Part shown: positions 1 through 6,365 of the stretch, one piece after another
Numbering within the stretch: position 1 is the first letter of the stretch
How the letters are laid out: each line of letters opens with the position of its first letter
NCBI GenBank assembly: GCA_017614185.1
Contig: JAGACI010000119.1
Span: 1-8,764, forward strand
DNA: 8,764 bases
Direction of reading: 5' to 3'
Origin: Lachnospiraceae bacterium
GTDB lineage: Bacteria > Bacillota_A > Clostridia > Lachnospirales > Lachnospiraceae
Made by a program: the position numbers and the translations under genes
Notes under the pieces: model-generated
What the model was told of the DNA's origin: nothing
What the model saw: only the letters and a program-made list of their open reading frames with translations
Databases searched by the model: none

Positions 1-351
1 GATGTCTTTAAAAGGAGGCATCTTGGCTCCTATCTCATTAAGGATTTCCGTAAAGCGTGTGTCTGTCAAGGAAGCTTCAGTGACAGGCTTATCCGCAGGA
101 TTTATAAATGCCTCATCAAAATAGAAATTCCCATAAATATGATCGGGATGACCGTGAGTATTAACAACAACATAAGGTTTGTCAGTAAGCCTCTCCACAA
201 GTTTCCTGTAGTCATGGTAGCCAAGCATCGTATCGATAAGGCAGGCTTTCTTCTCGCCAACAACCAGGTAACCTGTAGACTCATGATTCTCATCAATAAC
301 AAAAATGCCCGGTTTAATTTCGTTTAGGTATAATTCTTTGTCTTCAAACAT
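1..351 (-). CDS. MBL-fold metallo-hydrolase, N-terminal 117 residues (partial, cut by the window's low edge)
   Basis: The reading frame opens with ATG at 351 and stays open to base 1, giving 117 residues with no stop, so the C-terminal part lies outside the window. Residues 64-71 read NTHGHPDH, which is the HxHxDH zinc-ligand motif of the metallo-beta-lactamase fold (H66, H68, D70, H71). It follows a hydrophobic beta strand (YVVVN, 60-64), as it does in this family. Upstream, D40 in the ACLIDTM segment is the usual conserved Asp of the second strand pair. The ribosome binding site GGAGGGT at 357-363 is 5 nt from the ATG and supports this start. There is no signal peptide, so the protein is probably cytoplasmic. 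Later metal ligands and the substrate-specific region are missing, so the reaction (thioesterase, lactonase, phosphodiesterase or other) cannot be named. The fold call is firm and the function is open. Confidence 0.88.
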   Translation of the reverse strand, partial: MFEDKELYLNEIKPGIFVIDENHESTGYLVVGEKKACLIDTMLGYHDYRKLVERLTDKPYVVVNTHGHPDHIYGNFYFDEAFINPADKPVTEASLTDTRFTEILNEIGAKMPPFKDI

Positions 352-381
352 TTCAGACCCTCCATTTTTACTTACCCTTTA

Positions 382-410
382 AGTATACAAAATGAAAAAG
401 AAAATGTCCT
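382..410 (-). promoter_or_regulatory. Candidate sigma-A-type promoter for the MBL-fold hydrolase gene
   Basis: On the minus strand AGGACA (405-410, 4/6 to the -35 consensus) is followed after exactly 17 nt by TATACT (382-387, 5/6 to the -10 consensus). Transcription would start near 375 and give a leader of roughly 25 nt before the ATG at 351. This is a consensus match only. A second possible start lies further upstream at 568-573. Confidence 0.45.
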
Positions 411-433
411 TATCATTTTGTGGCCTGAAGTCA

Positions 434-480
434 CGCACAAGGCAGCAAACGAAAGTATAAGCAAAAATCCGCCCTGTGCG
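434..480. repeat. Inverted repeat with 10-nt arms and a 27-nt loop
   Basis: CGCACAAGGC (434-443) pairs with GCCCTGTGCG (471-480). There are six pairs (CGCACA/TGTGCG), one A/C mismatch, then GGC/GCC, enclosing 27 nt. No T-run follows on either strand, so it is not a classic terminator. It could be a stem in the leader RNA of the hydrolase gene or a remnant of another element. Confidence 0.5.
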
Positions 481-518
481 TTATCCGAAGCCTTGAAAGG
501 TTCACACACTCTATCAAC

Positions 519-547
519 GAAAACTCCTCGTAGGGAGAGGTGTTTTC
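519..547. terminator. Hairpin, possible terminator or leader stem-loop
   Basis: GAAAACTCCTC (519-529) pairs with GAGGTGTTTTC (537-547): ten base pairs, one T/T mismatch and a 7-nt loop. The A-rich and T-rich ends of the arms give a terminator-like shape in both directions, but there is no separate long T-run. On the minus strand it lies just after the TATAAT at 568-573, so it could end a very short transcript or form the first stem of a leader. Confidence 0.45.
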
Positions 548-567
548 TATGATATCCAGATATATTA

Positions 568-573
568 ATTATA
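568..573 (-). promoter_or_regulatory. Perfect -10 hexamer TATAAT without a good -35
   Basis: Plus-strand ATTATA at 568-573 reads TATAAT on the minus strand. At 16-18 nt spacing the upstream bases (for example TAATAT at 591-596) match the -35 consensus poorly, and there is no TG extension. The surroundings are A+T-rich, so a chance match is possible. If active, it would start a transcript near 561 that crosses the hairpins toward the hydrolase gene. Confidence 0.25.
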
Positions 574-605
574 CCTAACCCTCAGTTAACATATTATTCC
601 AAAGC

Positions 606-644
606 AAAAAAAAGACCGGCATCACACGGATTTCGGTCGGTTTT
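606..644. terminator. Rho-independent terminator, probably acting in both directions
   Basis: GACCG (614-618) pairs with CGGTC (634-638) across a 15-nt loop. On the minus strand the stem is followed by eight T (606-613), and on the plus strand by GGTTTT. It is the second hairpin after the lipoprotein stop codon at 734. The 5-bp stem is short, but the T-run on the minus strand is strong. Confidence 0.6.
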
Positions 645-665
645 ACACTGATATTGCTTTAAACG

Positions 666-699
666 CACAAAGGACAGGCCATAAAAGCCTGCCCTTGTG
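666..699 (-). terminator. Strong hairpin directly after the lipoprotein gene
   Basis: On the minus strand CACAAGGGCAGGC pairs with GCCTGTCCTTTGTG: 13 pairs including one G-T wobble, one bulged T, and a 7-nt loop. It begins 34 nt past the stop codon of the lipoprotein gene. Only three T follow, so by itself it is an imperfect terminator. Together with the hairpin at 606-644 it makes a tandem 3' end and may also protect the mRNA. Confidence 0.6.
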
Positions 700-733
700 T
701 AAATCATATATACTCACACCACACACAATCTAT

Positions 734-1531
734 TTAGAAAGGAATAAATTTTAAATCCCTGTATTTGTAACCATCAATTACTTTCCAAGCTTCCTCTTCC
801 GTGATTTCGTTGGATTTGTCCTGGAAGTCGCATGACGAATTGCGGTACCATGTTATTGTTTCACCGTCATCGCCAAGACTGTCAAAAATAGTGTCAACCG
901 GCTTAAGCTCGTTGCCGTCAAGTTTGTAGTAAAACCAGGCAGAATTACTTGCTCCGCCGGAAGCTTCGTTGGCTATAGTTCCGTCCTCGCAAAGATAATA
1001 TCTGTCTCTTTCGTGGCCGTTGACAACCGTGTACATCTCACCTCCTTTGATAACGAAAATGTTATAAATAACGCTTTTCCAGGAACTGTCGTCTGCGAGT
1101 TCACCGATAGCGTTTCCACCGAGGATGAGTTCATCGTTTCCGTCGCCGTCGATGTCCTCGATCAAGTAGCCTAATGTCTGATAGTCATTAGTCATCATAA
1201 AAATTGTAGAAATTCCAAGGCCTTCGAGTTCTGAGGGGTCATCACCGTATTCTCCGGCAAGAGCTTTTCTCACATCGTCAAGCATAAGCGTAATCTTGTC
1301 GTTCTCGCCGTCTACGGCACCCTTAGTCTCGTCAGTGTCATCAGGTGTGGTGGAAGTAACCAGGTTGGTCGCTGCGACATCGTAAGTTGTTGTTGCCTGT
1401 ACTTCGTCAGTCGTTTCAGCTTCAGTTGTTTGTGCCTCAGGTGTCTCTTCTGCCTTTAACCCTCCGCAGGCAGTAAGTGAAACGAGAGACATAGCTGTAA
1501 CCAGTACAGCGGATAATAATTTCCTTCTCAT
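734..1531 (-). CDS. Unrecognised lipoprotein with Thr/Glu-rich linker and a calcium-loop-like motif
   Basis: The product has 265 residues. Residues 1-22 form a lipoprotein signal peptide: MRRK, a hydrophobic stretch, then the lipobox LTAC with Cys22 as the acylation site, so it should be anchored outside the cytoplasmic membrane. Residues 23 to about 75 are a low-complexity linker rich in Thr, Glu, Asp and Ala. The rest is an acidic globular domain. Residues 126-134 (DIDGDGNDE) fit the DxDxDGxxE pattern of EF-hand/dockerin-like calcium loops, also seen in the 'DxDGDGxxEL' repeats of clostridial surface lipoproteins. There is one copy only. The domain also contains two Cys (about 181 and 224) and several Trp and Tyr. 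Ribosome binding site AAAGGAGG (1540-1547) is 8 nt from the ATG. It is separated from the transporter operon by a strong terminator and has its own candidate promoter, so it need not share a function with the transporter. I do not recognise the family. Confidence 0.85.
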   Translation of the reverse strand: MRRKLLSAVLVTAMSLVSLTACGGLKAEETPEAQTTEAETTDEVQATTTYDVAATNLVTSTTPDDTDETKGAVDGENDKITLMLDDVRKALAGEYGDDPSELEGLGISTIFMMTNDYQTLGYLIEDIDGDGNDELILGGNAIGELADDSSWKSVIYNIFVIKGGEMYTVVNGHERDRYYLCEDGTIANEASGGASNSAWFYYKLDGNELKPVDTIFDSLGDDGETITWYRNSSCDFQDKSNEITEEEAWKVIDGYKYRDLKFIPF

Positions 1532-1566
1532 TTATCTCTCCTCCTTTAACCTTTCGGTATGAACTC

Positions 1567-1572
1567 ATTCTA
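1567..1572 (-). promoter_or_regulatory. Candidate -10 box of the lipoprotein gene
   Basis: TAGAAT on the minus strand (5/6 to TATAAT) lies 35 nt before the lipoprotein ATG. At 17-nt spacing the -35 position reads AGGGGG and does not match. The -35 region instead carries three TTAAGA repeats, which suggests a promoter that depends on an activator. It is the first plausible start after the terminator of the transporter operon. Confidence 0.4.
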
Positions 1573-1583
1573 TCCCAATTTTT

Positions 1584-1612
1584 TTAAGACCCCCTTAAGA
1601 AAAACCTTAAGA
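1584..1612. repeat. Three TTAAGA direct repeats at 11- and 12-bp spacing
   Basis: TTAAGA occurs at 1584-1589, 1595-1600 and 1607-1612 on the plus strand (TCTTAA on the minus strand). The spacing of about one helical turn puts all copies on the same face of the DNA. They cover the -35 region of the probable lipoprotein promoter. This layout is known for OmpR/PhoB-type response regulators, but the regulator here is unknown. Confidence 0.45.
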
Positions 1613-1621
1613 CTTTATTAA

Positions 1622-1679
1622 CTATTAAAAAAGCCCGTAAAAAGTCGAAAGCCCGAGGCATATAAGCCCCGGGCTTTCG
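1622..1679 (-). terminator. Strong rho-independent terminator of the transporter operon
   Basis: Arms 1646-1659 and 1666-1679 form a 14-bp stem with one G-T wobble and a 6-nt loop, starting 29 nt after the stop codon of the last permease gene. On the minus strand the stem is followed by ACTTTTT and then a second GGGCTTTTTT block at about 1627-1634. That second block could pair with the same AAAGCCCG arm as an alternative stem, so either structure would end in a T-run. This separates the transporter operon from the lipoprotein gene. Confidence 0.85.
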
Positions 1680-1708
1680 CATCTTTAGCGTATAGGAGAA
1701 TTTATAAC

Positions 1709-2734
1709 TTATTTCTTCTTCTGTCTTTTTCCAAGGACTATGCTCTGCAAAAGAATGAAGAAGCAAAGCATTCCGCCTGTGGTGATACTCTGCCACCAAG
1801 GATCTTTAAGTCCGCTGGAGACTACAATCTTCTTGATTGTGGTAAGTGTAAGGGTTCCAAAGAACGTTCCGATTACGTTACCGACACCACCTGTAAGAAG
1901 TGTTCCGCCGATGATTGATGAAGCGATTGCGTTCATCTCCATTCCGGCTGCGTTTGTCGCATTACCCGCGCCGGTGTGCATCATAAGCGCGTAACCTGAA
2001 ATACCGCTTAAAAGTCCGCTTATAAGGTAGCTCATGAAGCGGGTTCTTTTTACGTTGATACCAAGCATCAAAGCACTTGTCTGGTTGCCGCCCATTGCAT
2101 AGAAGTTACGGCCGAGACGAAGGAACATAAGAAGGATAAATACGCAGATTACACAGATAAGTGCAATCACAACGCCAAGCTCCATACGTGCAGGAACAAG
2201 GTTTCCGTTCTTTGCGACATATCCAAGCCACGGTATCTCAATCTTCGCGTTCCTTAATGCCTCAAACTCTGCATTGTCAACCTTCTGAGGGTTAACCGAA
2301 AGGATAGTCGTCATTCCTCTTGCAAAAAACATACCGGCAAGAGTAACGATAAACGGCTGAATCTCAAGGTAACTGATAAGGAAGCCGTGAACAGCGCCGA
2401 ATGCAAGGCCGATGCCAAGCGCGATAAGCACTGATACAAACACGTTTCCGCCATCGTTAAGGTAGAGAATGCAGCTCATAACTACCAAAGATGTAACCGC
2501 ACCGACGCTGATATCGATGCCGCCGCCGATCATTACGATTGTAAGGCCGCAGGAAACGATAATCAGTGATGCGTTATCATTCAACAAATCAAAAATCTGC
2601 TGTGTGTGTAAAAAACCGCCCTGCAAAAATACCATTGCAAGCAGGTACATCACAACGAAAATACATATTGTGATCGTCATCAAAAGCTGTGTATCTGTCA
2701 GGGGTTCCTGTCTTTTCTTAAAGAACTTTTTCAT
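1709..2734 (-). CDS. yjfF: Sugar ABC transporter permease, YjfF-like (second permease)
   Basis: The product has 341 residues and is an inner-membrane permease of the branched-chain/ribose-type family (RbsC/AraH/YtfT/YjfF; Pfam BPD_transp_2). It has many hydrophobic segments (for example about 17-38, 56-92, 97-120, 185-206). The family signature GGGIDISVGA at 70-79 sits in the membrane segment that lines the pathway. The cytoplasmic loop YAMGGNQTSALMLGINVKR at 212-230 is the expected contact site for the ATPase. E. coli YjfF is of similar length (about 331 residues). The start overlaps the stop of the preceding permease gene by 4 bp (ATGA), which implies translational coupling. The G-rich stretch AAAGGGGGT (2744-2752) is a rather distant ribosome binding site, which fits coupling. 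It is the last gene of the operon before the terminator. The symbol rests on gene order and resemblance. Family certain, substrate inferred. Confidence 0.9.
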   Translation of the reverse strand: MKKFFKKRQEPLTDTQLLMTITICIFVVMYLLAMVFLQGGFLHTQQIFDLLNDNASLIIVSCGLTIVMIGGGIDISVGAVTSLVVMSCILYLNDGGNVFVSVLIALGIGLAFGAVHGFLISYLEIQPFIVTLAGMFFARGMTTILSVNPQKVDNAEFEALRNAKIEIPWLGYVAKNGNLVPARMELGVVIALICVICVFILLMFLRLGRNFYAMGGNQTSALMLGINVKRTRFMSYLISGLLSGISGYALMMHTGAGNATNAAGMEMNAIASSIIGGTLLTGGVGNVIGTFFGTLTLTTIKKIVVSSGLKDPWWQSITTGGMLCFFILLQSIVLGKRQKKK

Positions 2735-3798
2735 GCTCTCTCTACCCCCTTTGTCATAGCTTTTCTCTTTGCAACAAACTTCGCAAATTTCTCCTTAACA
2801 ACAGGTGAACCAAGCACTACGAGAAGGACGATAACGATTGCCTTGTATGCTTTTACATCTGTAGAAGAAACCTTCATTGCATAAAGAGTAATGGTAAGCA
2901 TCTGGATAACGTACGCTCCGATGATACTTCCGCTGATTTTGAACTTACCGCCGCCAAGGCTGTTTCCGCCGATGGCAACTGCAAGGATTGTATCCATCTC
3001 GACATCAAGAAGGAGTGTCTCGTGGTTTATCAGTCCAAGTCGGCTTACACCGATACATCCTGCGATCGATACGCAGACTCCGAGGATGATGAATGAAAGG
3101 AGCTTTATGAATGTGGTGTTGATACCGTTTAACTTGGCTGCGCTCTCATTTACACCAACCGACTGTGTGAGAAGCTCAAGCGATGTAAAGTGGAACAAAA
3201 GCTTAACGAGGATGGTTACCACGATAACGATGATAACCGGCATGGGGATAGGGATTCCCGGTGCAAAGCTTCCGATTGCCGTGATGATTGAGCTTGTAAC
3301 AGTGGGAGTCGCACCGCCGTTAATCCAGTAAGCGATGGAACGTCCGCAGGTGTAAAGGATAAGGGTTGCAATCATGGGCTGAATCTTGAATACCGCAACC
3401 AGTGTTCCGTTGAATGCGCCAAAAAGCATTGCAACTACACATGAACAGATGAATGCGAGTAAAACAGTTCCGCCTGAAATATCCGAACCCGCTTTTAATA
3501 CTTTTACAAAAACACTGCCCGCGATTGCTGCTGCCGCGCCGACACTGATATCCTGTCCTTTGGTGGCTGCAGTTACGAGAGTCATGCCGATTGCGAGAAT
3601 TGCAAGTTCGCTGGCACCGTTGATGATACTTATAAGGTTACCTGCGAGAACCGCATTTCCGTAATTGTTATGGGTTATGCTGACACTGAAAAATCCGGGG
3701 TCCCTGATAAGGTTAAAAATCACCAGAAGGGCTACCGCAATAACGGGAATCGCCAGCTGACCCAAACCGCCTTTCAGAAATTTTTTGTCCTTCATCAT
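2731..3798 (-). CDS. ytfT: Sugar ABC transporter permease, YtfT-like (first permease)
   Basis: The product has 355 residues and is a multi-pass inner-membrane permease of the same family as its downstream neighbour, with which it probably forms a heterodimer. After a short basic N-terminus come hydrophobic segments at about 15-30, 62-79, 86-100, 111-136 and 187-202, among others. The signature is GQDISVGA at 81-88, against GIDLSVGA or GIDISVGA in most relatives. The coupling loop GVNESAAKLNGIN lies at 215-227, and AVAIGGNSLGGG at 273-284 matches the conserved late-membrane motif. The tail is basic (FVAKRKAMTKG). The ATG at 3798 overlaps the ATPase stop (ATGA). A second ATG follows at once (3795), and it lies 7 nt from the ribosome binding site GGGAGGAG (3803-3810) against 4 nt for the first, so the real protein may start one residue later. 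Symbol by resemblance and gene order. Confidence 0.9.
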   Translation of the reverse strand: MMKDKKFLKGGLGQLAIPVIAVALLVIFNLIRDPGFFSVSITHNNYGNAVLAGNLISIINGASELAILAIGMTLVTAATKGQDISVGAAAAIAGSVFVKVLKAGSDISGGTVLLAFICSCVVAMLFGAFNGTLVAVFKIQPMIATLILYTCGRSIAYWINGGATPTVTSSIITAIGSFAPGIPIPMPVIIVIVVTILVKLLFHFTSLELLTQSVGVNESAAKLNGINTTFIKLLSFIILGVCVSIAGCIGVSRLGLINHETLLLDVEMDTILAVAIGGNSLGGGKFKISGSIIGAYVIQMLTITLYAMKVSSTDVKAYKAIVIVLLVVLGSPVVKEKFAKFVAKRKAMTKGVERA

Positions 3799-5294
3799 GC
3801 CTCTCCTCCCGCAATAGTTTTCATAACAGAAGCCTGGTTAAGCTCCTGGCCCTTAAGCTCACCCACGATATGTCTGTCACGCATGACAATGAGGCGGCTG
3901 CAGGTACGAAGCATCTCTTCAACCTCCGAAGAAATGAAGGTTACACTGACATCTTCCTTGGCAAGTTTTAAGATGAGTTTCTGGATCTCGAACTTGGTTC
4001 CGACGTCGATTCCTCTTGTGGGCTCATCAAGAATCAGGTAATCCGGGTGGGTTAAAAGCCAGCGCGCAAGGATAACCTTTTGCTGGTTACCGCCGCTAAG
4101 TGAACCCACGGGAGTATCCGAACTTGCCGTTTTGATTTTTAATGCCTTAATATATTCATCCGCAAAAGCCTCGGCCTCGCTTCGACTGATTGGCTTAAAG
4201 AATCCGTTCATTACCTGAAGGGCAAGAATGATATTCTCACGCACACTCAAATCAGCGATGATGCCGTCACGCTTTCTGTCCTCTGCAAGATAGCCGATAC
4301 CGTTTTTCATGGCATCGATGGGACGGGAAATCTTTACTTCTTTGCCGTTTATCTTAACCTTTCCGGAGTTAACCTTGTCTGCGCCAAAAATAGCACGAAC
4401 AGATTCACTTCGACCGGAACCGAGAAGGCCCGTAAAGCCGTTAACCTCGCCTTTTCTAATCTTAAAGTCAAAAGGCTCGGCAGCGTCGCTTGAAAGGTTT
4501 TCTGCTTCGTAAAATACAGCTCCGGTGCTTTCTTTGCTTACATCGGACTCTGCAAAATCATTAAGCTCATCAAGTTCCTTACCCATCATCTTCGCAACGA
4601 GCTGAACCTGAGGAAGCTCACTTGTTAAGTATTCTCCCACTAACTCACCATTTCTAAGAACGGTAATGCGGTCGCTGACCTCATAAACCTGCTCAAGGAA
4701 ATGGGTTACAAATATGATTCCTACGCCCTTAGCCTTAAGGTCTCTCATGAGGCCGAAAAGCATGTTAACCTCTTTGTCATCAAGAGATGATGTGGGCTCG
4801 TCAAGAATCAGAACCTTACACTTCATATCAACAGCTCTTGCAATCGCAACCATCTGCTGAACAGCCAAAGAACAGCTTCCGAGCTGCTCGCTGCCCCTTG
4901 CGGGTATGCCAAGGTTCTTTAATTGTTCGTCTGCCTTTTTTTCATAATCCTTCTGCTTAATCCATGCTCCACCCTCACGGCCGATAAACATGTTCTCGGC
5001 AACCGTTAAGTTGGGGCAAAGAGTAATCTCCTGGTAAACCGTACTAATGCCCTGAGCCTGCGCATCCTGAGGGGAGCGGATTACTGCGTTCTCGCCGTCA
5101 ATTGTTACGCTTCCGGCATCCATCTGGTAAACGCCTGTAAGGATTTTAATAAGGGTAGATTTGCCTGCGCCGTTCTCGCCCATAAGAGCATGGATTTCGC
5201 CTTTTCTTAAGGTAAAATCCACATTTTTGAGAGCTCTTACTCCGGGGAAACTCTTATCTATTCCGCGCAGTTTCAGTAAGCATTCGTCCTGCAT
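3795..5294 (-). CDS. ytfR: Sugar ABC transporter ATPase with two ABC domains, YtfR-like
   Basis: This is the cytoplasmic ATPase that powers the transporter: 499 residues, the usual size of double-domain sugar ATPases (E. coli YtfR about 500). Domain 1 (about 5-240) has Walker A GENGAGKST (39-47), Q-loop Gln88, Walker B VLILDEPTS (161-169) and switch His198. Its signature region reads CSLAVQQ (141-147), not LSGGQ. Domain 2 (about 260-495) has a degenerate Walker A GLLGSGRSE (289-297) with Arg for the catalytic Lys, an intact signature LSGGNQQ (399-405), Walker B YLILDEPTRG (419-428) and Ser455-Ser456 in place of the switch His. These departures are normal in the RbsA/AraG/MglA/YtfR class, where only one composite site is thought to be fully active. 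The segments ISTVYQE and LCPNLTVAENMFIGRE resemble YtfR. Ribosome binding site AAGGAGGA (5301-5308) is 6 nt from the ATG. A terminator-like hairpin lies just upstream. Confidence 0.93.
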   Translation of the reverse strand: MQDECLLKLRGIDKSFPGVRALKNVDFTLRKGEIHALMGENGAGKSTLIKILTGVYQMDAGSVTIDGENAVIRSPQDAQAQGISTVYQEITLCPNLTVAENMFIGREGGAWIKQKDYEKKADEQLKNLGIPARGSEQLGSCSLAVQQMVAIARAVDMKCKVLILDEPTSSLDDKEVNMLFGLMRDLKAKGVGIIFVTHFLEQVYEVSDRITVLRNGELVGEYLTSELPQVQLVAKMMGKELDELNDFAESDVSKESTGAVFYEAENLSSDAAEPFDFKIRKGEVNGFTGLLGSGRSESVRAIFGADKVNSGKVKINGKEVKISRPIDAMKNGIGYLAEDRKRDGIIADLSVRENIILALQVMNGFFKPISRSEAEAFADEYIKALKIKTASSDTPVGSLSGGNQQKVILARWLLTHPDYLILDEPTRGIDVGTKFEIQKLILKLAKEDVSVTFISSEVEEMLRTCSRLIVMRDRHIVGELKGQELNQASVMKTIAGGEA

Positions 5295-5312
5295 ACTGTT
5301 TCCTCCTTGTGT

Positions 5313-5359
5313 AAAAAAAGCGCAGCCCGGTTGTCATTATTCCTACAACGAGGCTGCGC
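5313..5359 (-). terminator. Intercistronic terminator/attenuator between binding-protein and ATPase genes
   Basis: On the minus strand GCGCAGCC (5352-5359) pairs with GGCTGCGC (5320-5327). Inside, after a 2-nt internal loop, GTTGT pairs with ACAAC around a 10-nt loop. Seven T follow at once (5313-5319), so all parts of a rho-independent terminator are present. It begins 19 nt after the binding-protein stop and ends only a few bases before the ribosome binding site of the ATPase gene. No separate promoter for the ATPase gene is obvious, so partial read-through is the likely arrangement. Confidence 0.85.
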
Positions 5360-5378
5360 CATTAGGTCAATTTAAGAA

Positions 5379-6344
5379 TTATTCACCCAAACCGTAGGTA
5401 TCGATGTCGCTCTGAGTTAATGACTTAGCGTCAAATCCCTTCTCCTCGTTGATGATGATCTTTGAAGAAGGAGCGTTACCTGACTTAATGAGGTCGCTGA
5501 TGATCTGAGCCTGGAAAGGTGAGCACTGTCCATCATAGTTCCAAGCGCCTGCAAGGAGTTCTCTGAGAGCCCACTTGTTGCAGTCAAATCCCATAACAAC
5601 TACGTCGCCGTTAACACCGTGTGTAATACCTGCGTCATCAAGAGCTGCTACAGCACCTTTAGCCATACCGTCGTTCTCAGCGTAGATTACGTTGAAGCTC
5701 TCGCCTGAGTTGATAACTGACTCAACGATCTTCTTAGCTTCTGCCTCGTCCCATGTAGCTGTCTGCTGAACAACTTTCTTCATAGCGCCTGAAGCGAACT
5801 GAGCATCAAGAGCACCTGTACGTCCGATCTGAGCGTCAGAACCCATAGCACCCTGGATGTGGATTACGTTGTACTCGGGAAGCTTCTGATCAAGAAGCCA
5901 TGCAACTGCTGTGTCGCCTTCTTTAGCCATGTCGGAAACAACTGCTGCTTCGTAAAGGCTCTGGTCAACGTCGATCATTCTATCGAAGAGGTAAACCTTG
6001 ATACCTGCTTCTTTTGCCTTGGTGAGAACTTCGTCCCAACCTGTTGTCTCAGCTGCTGAGATAAGAAGATAGTCAACACCTTCTGTGATGAAGCCCTGAG
6101 CTGCCTGAAGCTGCTCATCGTTCTTTAAGCTATAGAAAGCCTTAAGCTCGTATCCGTTAGCTTCTGAGAAAACTGACTCCATGTCCTTAACGTTTGCTTC
6201 ACGATATCCGGACTCTGAAGGGGGATTGTTAACTACACCGACGGTAATCTTTCCGCCTGCCTTTTTGCCGGCACCACATGCGCAAAGTGAAAGCGCCATA
6301 ACGAGTACCAATGCTGTTGCGATAATTTTGGAAAACTTTCTCAT
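5379..6344 (-). CDS. ytfQ: Sugar-binding lipoprotein of an ABC transporter, YtfQ-like
   Basis: This is the extracellular, membrane-anchored receptor that captures the sugar. From the ATG at 6344 it has 321 residues (E. coli YtfQ is about 318). The signal peptide MRKFSKIIATALVLVMALSL ends in the lipobox LCAC with Cys23 as lipid anchor. A periplasmic-binding-protein type 1 domain follows (about 32-318). Segments resembling YtfQ are SESGYR (43-48), ISAAETTGWDEVL (95-107), FDRMIDV (120-126), IQGAMGSDAQIGR (163-175), YAENDGMAKGA (221-231) and GFDCNKW (252-258). The Asp121-Arg122, Arg175, Asn224-Asp225 and Asp254 positions are those that usually contact the sugar in this fold. The frame is open to an ATG at 6404, but the ribosome binding site AGGAGGG (6351-6357), 6 nt before 6344, and the signal peptide both favour the shorter form. 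YtfQ of E. coli binds galactofuranose, and a related protein in Bifidobacterium serves fructose. The ligand here is therefore inferred only as a monosaccharide. Confidence 0.93.
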   Translation of the reverse strand: MRKFSKIIATALVLVMALSLCACGAGKKAGGKITVGVVNNPPSESGYREANVKDMESVFSEANGYELKAFYSLKNDEQLQAAQGFITEGVDYLLISAAETTGWDEVLTKAKEAGIKVYLFDRMIDVDQSLYEAAVVSDMAKEGDTAVAWLLDQKLPEYNVIHIQGAMGSDAQIGRTGALDAQFASGAMKKVVQQTATWDEAEAKKIVESVINSGESFNVIYAENDGMAKGAVAALDDAGITHGVNGDVVVMGFDCNKWALRELLAGAWNYDGQCSPFQAQIISDLIKSGNAPSSKIIINEEKGFDAKSLTQSDIDTYGLGE

Positions 6345-6350
6345 TTTTAA

Positions 6351-6357
6351 CCCTCCT
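6351..6357 (-). promoter_or_regulatory. Ribosome binding site that fixes the start of the binding-protein gene
   Basis: AGGAGGG on the minus strand lies 6 nt before the ATG at 6344. The alternative ATG at 6404 has no such site, and its extra 20 residues would spoil the signal peptide. Confidence 0.8.
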
Positions 6358-6365
6358 AATATTAT

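Larger units (their letters stand above)
352..733. other. 382-bp gene-free gap with several inverted repeats
   Basis: No convincing gene lies here. A 22-codon ORF on the plus strand (392-460) has no ribosome binding site. The gap holds, in minus-strand order, two terminator-like hairpins behind the lipoprotein gene (666-699 and 606-644), a perfect TATAAT (568-573), a hairpin at 519-547, a weak hairpin at 487-503, a long-range inverted repeat at 434-443/471-480, and a candidate promoter at 382-410. The part from about 560 down to 352 may be a structured leader of the hydrolase gene. I do not recognise any known riboswitch or RNA family in it. Confidence 0.6.

Noticed and set aside
102..302. 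66-codon minus-strand ORF with hydrophobic C-terminus
   Set aside because: It is out of frame with the MBL-fold hydrolase, which has a zinc-binding motif, a good ribosome binding site and covers the same bases.
392..460. 22-codon plus-strand ORF starting MKKKMSLSF in the non-coding gap
   Set aside because: No ribosome binding site lies before the ATG, and the sequence overlaps a candidate promoter on the other strand and an inverted repeat.
3795..5294. Lys-to-Arg change in the second Walker A and a non-LSGGQ first signature in the ATPase, as if it were damaged
   Set aside because: Both departures are usual in double-domain sugar ATPases of the RbsA/AraG/MglA/YtfR class, and the remaining motifs are intact.
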